From assembly GCA_001773575.1 (NCBI GenBank), contig MEXB01000013.1:1-35781 (forward strand): a stretch of DNA of 35,781 bases, read 5' to 3'. Below the pieces are notes generated by a model. That model searched no databases. It was not told the origin of the DNA and saw only the letters and a list, made by a program, of their open reading frames with translations. This stretch comes from Candidatus Adlerbacteria bacterium RIFOXYC1_FULL_48_26 (GTDB taxonomy: Bacteria > Patescibacteriota > Minisyncoccia > Phycocordibacterales > SBAW01). Position numbers and translations under genes: made by a program. Positions 30,004 to 35,781 of this stretch are shown one piece after another (within the stretch, counting starts at the first letter, position 1; every line of letters begins with the position of its first letter).

Positions 30004-30621
30004 ATGGCAATTACAAAACAAAAGAAAGTAGAGATTACCGAAAAGGTGAGTGCAATCATTAAAGATTCCTCAACGTTGGTATTCGCAAAATTCAAAGGTC
30101 TTCCAGTATCGGAACAGACTGAACTCCGCCGTGCACTCCGTGCAGCAGATGTCAGCTATACGGTTGCGAAGAAAACTCTTATGCGTCGTGCGCTTGATGC
30201 TGCAAAGTTTGAGGGAACAGCCCCTGAGCTTGAAGGTGAAATAGCGCTCGTCTCCGGCCGCGATGAACTCGCGCCGGCGCGTGAGTTGGCAGTATTCGTC
30301 AAGAAATTCTCCGAGCACCTTTCCTTCGCAGGTGGTGTGTTCGGCGGCAAGTATATGACTGCAGATGAGATTAAATCCATCGCAGCAATCCCAGGCCTTG
30401 AAACCTTGCGCGCAATGTTCGCACAGATCATCAACTCACCACGCCAGCGTTTTGCTGTCGCGTTGAATGAGGTGGCAAAGCTCTCAGGTACTCCTGCACC
30501 AGCTCCGGTTGAACAAGCCGAAGCATCAGCGGAAGTAGTGCCAGAAGCAGCTCCAGCTGAGGTTGTTGAGGCTCCAGCTGAGACTCCAACCGAAGCAGAA
30601 GCAACAGAACAAACAAGCTAA
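30004..30621 (+). CDS. rplJ: 50S ribosomal protein L10
   Basis: L10 anchors the L7/L12 stalk to 23S rRNA. The core is MAITKQKKVEITEKVSAIIK, STLVFAKFKGLPVSEQTELRRALR, YTVAKKTLMRRAL, SFAGGVFGGKYMTADEIKSIAAIP. A Glu/Ala/Pro/Thr-rich C-terminal extension of about 40 residues (PVEQAEASAEVVPEAAP onwards) makes it 205 residues against the usual 165-175. The ATG at 30004 matches the family N-terminus; an upstream in-frame ATG at 29971 falls inside the leader hairpin and is rejected. rplL follows 12 bases later. Confidence 0.95.
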   Translation: MAITKQKKVEITEKVSAIIKDSSTLVFAKFKGLPVSEQTELRRALRAADVSYTVAKKTLMRRALDAAKFEGTAPELEGEIALVSGRDELAPARELAVFVKKFSEHLSFAGGVFGGKYMTADEIKSIAAIPGLETLRAMFAQIINSPRQRFAVALNEVAKLSGTPAPAPVEQAEASAEVVPEAAPAEVVEAPAETPTEAEATEQTS

Positions 30622-30633
30622 TTAATTAAATTT

Positions 30634-30990
30634 ATGACACAGGATCAAATCATCGAAGCAGTAGAAAAGATGTCGGTACTTGAGCTCCACACGCTCGTAA
30701 AGGCAATCGAAGAGAAGTGGGGTGTCTCTGCAACAGCAGTTGCAGCAGCAGGTCCAGCAGCAGAGGCGGCAGAAGAGAAATCTTCTTTCAACGTCCAGCT
30801 CGCAGATGCAGGTGCCCAGAAAGTTCAGGTTATCAAGGCAATCAAAGATGCTCTTGGTCTTGGCTTGAAGGAAGCAAAGGATCTCGTAGATGCAGCTCCA
30901 GCGATGCTCAAGGAGGGCATGAAGAAGGAAGATGCAGACAAGCTCAAAGCAGCTGTCGAAGCAGCAGGCGGCAAGGTCGAGTTGAAATAA
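30634..30990 (+). CDS. rplL: 50S ribosomal protein L7/L12
   Basis: Stalk protein that recruits translation GTPases. The N-terminal dimerisation domain is [26 protein letters not shown]; the hinge is Ala-rich ([14 protein letters not shown]); the C-terminal domain is [19 protein letters not shown] then [19 protein letters not shown] and AGGKVELK. Length 118 is normal. A strong terminator follows. Confidence 0.97.
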   Translation: MTQDQIIEAVEKMSVLELHTLVKAIEEKWGVSATAVAAAGPAAEAAEEKSSFNVQLADAGAQKVQVIKAIKDALGLGLKEAKDLVDAAPAMLKEGMKKEDADKLKAAVEAAGGKVELK

Positions 30991-31010
30991 TCTCTCTCAA
31001 ATGTTTTACA

Positions 31011-31040
31011 AAAACCCCGCACTTGCGGGGTTTTTGTTTT
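31011..31040 (+). terminator. Rho-independent terminator of rplJ-rplL
   Basis: AAAACCCCGC, loop ACTT, GCGGGGTTTTTGTTTT: a strong hairpin with a T-rich tail. Confidence 0.92.
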
Positions 31041-31079
31041 GCGATACTATCCGGTAGGAATTGATGTTAGGAGGAATGC

Positions 31080-31337
31080 ATGTTTGGAATCTTTCAGGGA
31101 AATCCTAGAGACTGGTCCTGGGGCGGAGACTCATCAGAGCCAAGGGATATAGGTGCGGGCCTCATCTTTGCTTTGTTAGGGTGGGGGATCGCGTTTCTGG
31201 TGAGTGCCATACTCTGGCATTTTCTCGGATGGGTTTCTCTGCGGGGGTTTTGCATCGACGGTGGAGTTCTTTGTATCCTGTGCGCCGTTGGGTGCGCTTT
31301 TCTAAAAAGGCGCTGGTTTTCCATCACCATCGGCTAA
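31080..31337 (+). CDS. Small membrane protein with its own Shine-Dalgarno and terminator
   Basis: Unknown 85-residue protein. A polar start (MFGIFQGNPRDWSWGGDSSE) precedes two hydrophobic segments (GAGLIFALLGWGIAFLVSAILWHFL and GGVLCILCAVGCAFL) with three cysteines. A canonical AGGAGG lies 5-6 bases before the ATG (31069-31074), which is rare in this window, and a -10-like TACTAT is at 31045-31050. A perfect terminator overlaps its stop codon. It resembles the GC-rich autonomous cassettes in organisation, with less extreme codon use. Confidence 0.65.
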   Translation: MFGIFQGNPRDWSWGGDSSEPRDIGAGLIFALLGWGIAFLVSAILWHFLGWVSLRGFCIDGGVLCILCAVGCAFLKRRWFSITIG

Positions 31338-31364
31338 GCGGCGCTTTGCGCCGCTTTTCTTTTT
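31336..31364 (+). terminator. Rho-independent terminator after the small membrane protein
   Basis: AAGCGGCGC, loop TTT, GCGCCGCTT, then TTCTTTTT: a perfect 9-bp stem. Confidence 0.92.
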
Positions 31365-31436
31365 AATTTAGTAGAAGGTACCTGTGGATAACTTTTGTAA
31401 CCTTTTCTCTGAAAGGCGAGTTTTTATAAACGGATA

Positions 31437-31757
31437 GGGCAGTGGAACATTGAAATAGTGTTTGAGGGTCTCTCGTTCGGTTATTTTTACGGAATAGTTT
31501 TGCATCTATTTCGTATCGCGCTTCTCGCTACTTCTCCCTTCGTCTCTCGTCTCTTTCTTCGTCTTCTCGTCCGTCTCTTTTCCTCCTCTTTCTCTCCCCT
31601 TCTTTTCTGTTCGCTTCATTCTTCTCCCCCATTCCTTTCTTCTCGTTCTTTCTCCACTCTCCATCCCTCACTCACCCACTTCGCCCTTTCGTTCCTTCGT
31701 TCTTATTCCCCACCTCTGTTCCCTCGCCCACTCTCTCTTTGAGTGGGCTTTCTTTTT
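31437..31757 (+). ncRNA. Pyrimidine-rich transcribed-looking locus (candidate ncRNA)
   Basis: From 31531 to 31740 I count about 23 purines in 210 bases, so the plus strand is about 89% C/T. A TATAAA at 31425-31430 could be a -10 box, predicting a start near 31437. The locus ends in a perfect terminator (31726-31757). A GTG-initiated frame (31458-31742) is open, but its product would be almost only Ser, Leu, Phe, Pro and Arg with no domain, as expected of any C/T-rich stretch. A non-coding RNA of about 320 bases, or a purely structural DNA tract, is more likely. Promoter assignment is weak. Confidence 0.45.
31726..31757 (+). terminator. Rho-independent terminator ending the pyrimidine-rich locus
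   Basis: GCCCACTC (31726-31733), a 7-base loop, GAGTGGGC (31741-31748), then TTTCTTTTT. Confidence 0.92.
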
Positions 31758-31827
31758 GAAAATTGTCCAGACTTTGCAGGGTTGGGAAGTAACAGCTAGA
31801 ATAGCAGAGCATTACTGCACTGACTGT

Positions 31828-32406
31828 ATGGCTGATGGATTACAGAAACTCTTTGGAAGCCCTGCTCGGGTAAAACTCCTACGCCTCTTTTTGTTTAACC
31901 CTCGTCTGTCGTTCACTCCTGCTGATGCTGCAAAACGTGCACGTGTTGCAGATGCCGAGACGCGCAAGGAACTGCTTTTATTTACGAACGCTGGCGTCAT
32001 TATGCGCGCGCCACGTGGTAAGGCTGTGCGCTATGTGCTCGACGGTAACTTCGAATATGTCGAAGCGCTCCAGAATCTTTTATTGAATGCTCCAACGCGC
32101 GGCCAAGATATTGTCGCTCGTGTTCGTAGAACAGGAACACTTAAAATGGTAATTCTCTCAGGCATCTTTTTAGGTGAGTGGGACGGAGTGCTCGACTTGC
32201 TTCTCGTGGGTGACCGAATGAAAGATAAAAAACTGCGAGACGAGATCCGAAAGTTGGAAGCTGAGATAGGTAAAGAGATCCGCTACACCCTCCTTTCCTC
32301 AGACGACTTCTTCTACCGACTCAATTTAAATGACAAGCTCGTGCGAGATGTTCTGGATTACCCTCACTCCATCGTGTACGACAAGCTGGATATGGGCTTA
32401 AAGTAG
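31828..32406 (+). CDS. HTH regulator with a degenerate nucleotidyltransferase-like domain
   Basis: 192 residues. An N-terminal winged HTH (LFGSPARVKLLRLFLFNPRLSFTPADAAKRARV, ELLLFTNAGVIM, GKAVRYVLD) is followed by an MNT-like domain: LKMVILSGIFLGEWDGVLDLLLVG, then LRDEIRKLEAEIGKEIRYTLLSSDDFFYRLNLNDKLVRDVLD. In active MNT proteins the signature is G-S-x-x-x-G-x...D-x-D. Here the first Asp of the DxD is missing (G-V-L-D), so catalysis is unlikely. The start at 31828 is preferred because an upstream TTG at 31756 lies inside a terminator. A TAGAAT at 31796-31801 may be its -10. Confidence 0.75.
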   Translation: MADGLQKLFGSPARVKLLRLFLFNPRLSFTPADAAKRARVADAETRKELLLFTNAGVIMRAPRGKAVRYVLDGNFEYVEALQNLLLNAPTRGQDIVARVRRTGTLKMVILSGIFLGEWDGVLDLLLVGDRMKDKKLRDEIRKLEAEIGKEIRYTLLSSDDFFYRLNLNDKLVRDVLDYPHSIVYDKLDMGLK

Positions 32407-32445
32407 GCCCAAGAATATAGGGAAGGGACTATCCACACAGGCCCC

Positions 32446-32472
32446 TTGATGAAGCGCTAAGGTTGCTACAAT
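32446..32472 (+). promoter_or_regulatory. Possible promoter of the TM-helix protein gene
   Basis: TTGATG (32446-32451), a 15-base spacer, then TACAAT (32467-32472), about 41 bases before the ATG at 32513. The leader shows no clear Shine-Dalgarno. Confidence 0.45.
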
Positions 32473-32512
32473 AGAGGTGTAGCTTATTAATCATTATTTC
32501 TTCGTTTATATC

Positions 32513-33196
32513 ATGATAGTTCAGCAATGGGGTTATGTTCTTCAGCAGTCTTTCTATAACCTGCTTTGGAATGTGGTGAATTTCCTTCCCAGCCTCCTGT
32601 TCGCCATTATTATTTTCATCATCGGATGGTATCTCGCAGGCTGGGCATGCTGGCTTGTGTCTGAAGCGGTCAAAGCGCTTCGCGTCGACCACGCACTTCG
32701 CAGCGCAGGGTTCAACGATGTCATCGCTCGTGCAGGCTACAGCCTCAACTCAGGTAAATTCCTTGGTGAGCTTGTACGCTGGTTTGTCATCCTCGTCTTC
32801 TTGCTCGCAGCACTTCAGGTGCTCGGTCTTGTCGCAGTGACATACTTCTTGCAATCAATCGTCATCGCCTTCTTGCCGAACGTCATCATTGCCGTTCTCA
32901 TCATTTTGGCAGGTGCAGTTATTGCTGATCTTGCACAAGGCATCGTCCGCGGTTCAGCACGCGCAGCTGGCATCCACGGTGCTGGCATCGCAGGCACAGT
33001 TGCAAAGTGGGCTATCTGGATCTTCGCAATTCTTGCAGCAATGGAACAACTCCAAATTGCACAGGGAATTCTCCAGACACTTTTCACTGGTGTTGTTGTT
33101 GCTCTTGCTCTTGCATTCGGTCTCTCATTTGGCCTCGGTGGCCAGGAAGCGGCAGCTCGCTTCATCGAGAAGACTCGCGAGAACATGAACCACTAA
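32513..33196 (+). CDS. Conserved TM-helix (MscS-related) membrane protein
   Basis: 227 residues with about five membrane segments: NFLPSLLFAIIIFIIGWYLAG, VRWFVILVFLLAALQVLGLV, LPNVIIAVLIILAGAVIADL, WAIWIFAILAAMEQL, VVVALALAFGLSFGLGG. The LPNVI-AVLIILAG repeat and the final ALAFGLSFGLGGQEAA match the conserved TM-helix family related to the pore helix of small-conductance mechanosensitive channels. The cytoplasmic vestibule of full MscS is absent. Role in osmotic stress is inference. A strong terminator follows, ahead of the rRNA promoter. Confidence 0.85.
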   Translation: MIVQQWGYVLQQSFYNLLWNVVNFLPSLLFAIIIFIIGWYLAGWACWLVSEAVKALRVDHALRSAGFNDVIARAGYSLNSGKFLGELVRWFVILVFLLAALQVLGLVAVTYFLQSIVIAFLPNVIIAVLIILAGAVIADLAQGIVRGSARAAGIHGAGIAGTVAKWAIWIFAILAAMEQLQIAQGILQTLFTGVVVALALAFGLSFGLGGQEAAARFIEKTRENMNH

Positions 33197-33216
33197 TCGG
33201 TCCAAATTGGTCTCTA

Positions 33217-33246
33217 AAAACCACCCCCGAAAGGGGGTGGTTTTGT
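33217..33246 (+). terminator. Rho-independent terminator of the TM-helix protein gene
   Basis: AAAACCACCCCC, a GAAA loop, GGGGGTGGTTTT: a 12-bp stem with a T-rich tail. Confidence 0.93.
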
Positions 33247-33307
33247 ATTCACTTTAGCTCCTTAAAATAAGGGCTTTTCCCCAATATGCCCCCTAGGGGT
33301 CCGGAGT

Positions 33308-33336
33308 TTGACACTATAGGAGGCCTCGTATATACT
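33308..33336 (+). promoter_or_regulatory. Consensus sigma70 promoter of the 23S rRNA gene
   Basis: TTGACA (33308-33313), a spacer of exactly 17 bases, then TATACT (33331-33336). The predicted start is near 33343, about 345 bases before mature 23S. This is among the strongest promoters in the window. Confidence 0.88.
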
Positions 33337-33342
33337 CACTCA

Positions 33343-33687
33343 CACAGATGTTAACAGTAACTCAAGTGAAATTGCGGCAGTAGCAAGCGACTTCGAAGTT
33401 GCCTGATGCTCCGCGGATGACGCGGGTTTTTTGTTTCCGAGGCTTGTCCGAGGAAACGAAATAAATTGTAAAATCTGACGAGTGCGAGTTTCCTTGAAAA
33501 CTGAATCCCATTACGCAACCGCTTTCCAAGCGGGTCTTTTCGAGGATGCGGAAATGGAAAAACATAAATCACAAACAAAAACAAAAATCTCAAATGAGGT
33601 TGCAGGTTAGACAGTTGCAACAACGTTTGAGTGAACAACAAATTATTGCGGTTCTCAAGCTTCCTTTTCTCTCTCACAAGAGAAAGG
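33343..33687 (+). promoter_or_regulatory. 23S rRNA leader with attenuator-like hairpins and processing stem
   Basis: CCGCG-GATGA-CGCGG followed by GTTTTTTG (33411-33433) and CCGCTT-TCC-AAGCGG followed by GTCTTTT (33519-33540) look like weak terminators. TTCCTTGAAAACTGAAT (33490-33506) resembles the conserved segment found upstream of 23S in Gram-positive spacers and may act in antitermination. A hairpin of TTCCTTTTCTC with GAGAAAGGA lies just before the mature 5' end and is a probable processing site. No tRNA or 16S sequence is found here. Confidence 0.55.

Positions 33688-35781
<2,094 letters not shown>

Noticed and set aside
31383-31391. Perfect DnaA-box sequence (TGTGGATAA), with one-mismatch copies near 21640 and 32429
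   Set aside because: Isolated sites, not clustered, no dnaA/dnaN or AT-rich unwinding region nearby. Not enough for an origin.
31458-31742. 94-residue GTG-initiated frame across the pyrimidine-rich tract
   Set aside because: Composition follows directly from the C/T bias, with no domain and no ribosome site; treated as non-coding.

Overview
The window reads as a compact chromosome segment of an uncultivated Patescibacteria (Candidate Phyla Radiation) organism, most likely Parcubacteria. Reasons: packed translation and recombination genes with very short gaps, a short RecO, an SSB/S6/S18 cluster, a large secreted peptidoglycan-binding surface protein of the type common in Parcubacteria, small wHTH proteins of unknown function, and a 23S rRNA gene that is not preceded by a 16S gene. 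The taxonomic call is inference; no database was searched.

Layout. 1-102: tail of an unknown gene. 107-12449 (+): argS, ileS, recO, a membrane-anchored surface protein, glyQS, an AI-2E family transporter, metG and tatD. 12439-12868: an autonomous GC-rich small gene. 12908-14176: rpsF, ssb, rpsR and a terminator. 14188-15178 (-): efp and a second GC-rich autonomous gene. 15295-16246: an ECF-like sigma factor and a small membrane protein. 16254-16895: a third GC-rich autonomous gene, then a nested palindrome. 20707-16942 (-): ftsK, a small membrane protein and recA. 20820-21542: a wHTH protein divergent from ftsK, with many short inverted half-sites in the shared promoter region. 21543-22040: a gene-free, partly structured leader. 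22041-25553: a large S-layer-like protein. 25633-26410: a RAYT-type Y1 transposase framed by hairpins. 26474-29877: a four-gene secreted/membrane operon that includes a lipase-like protein. 29852-31040: rplJ-rplL with a leader. 31080-31757: a small membrane protein and an extraordinary pyrimidine-rich tract ending in a terminator. 31828-33246: an HTH/nucleotidyltransferase-like protein and a TM-helix channel-like protein. 33308-35781: rRNA promoter, leader and partial 23S rRNA.

Two expression styles coexist. At least eight native genes have a -10 box (often extended, TGnTATAnT) ending only 6-8 bases before the start codon and no Shine-Dalgarno sequence, so their mRNAs should be leaderless. 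The small GC-rich genes instead have near-consensus -35/-10 promoters with 16-17 base spacers, Shine-Dalgarno sequences and their own rho-independent terminators. They look like imported, self-contained single-gene cassettes.

Most notable observations: an isoleucyl-tRNA synthetase with a complete histidine-phosphatase domain inserted in it; the autonomous GC-rich cassettes; the roughly 89% pyrimidine transcribed-looking locus; the half-site cluster at the ftsK/wHTH divergent promoter; palindromes inserted in frame inside argS, tatD and recA; and the RAYT with its hairpins.
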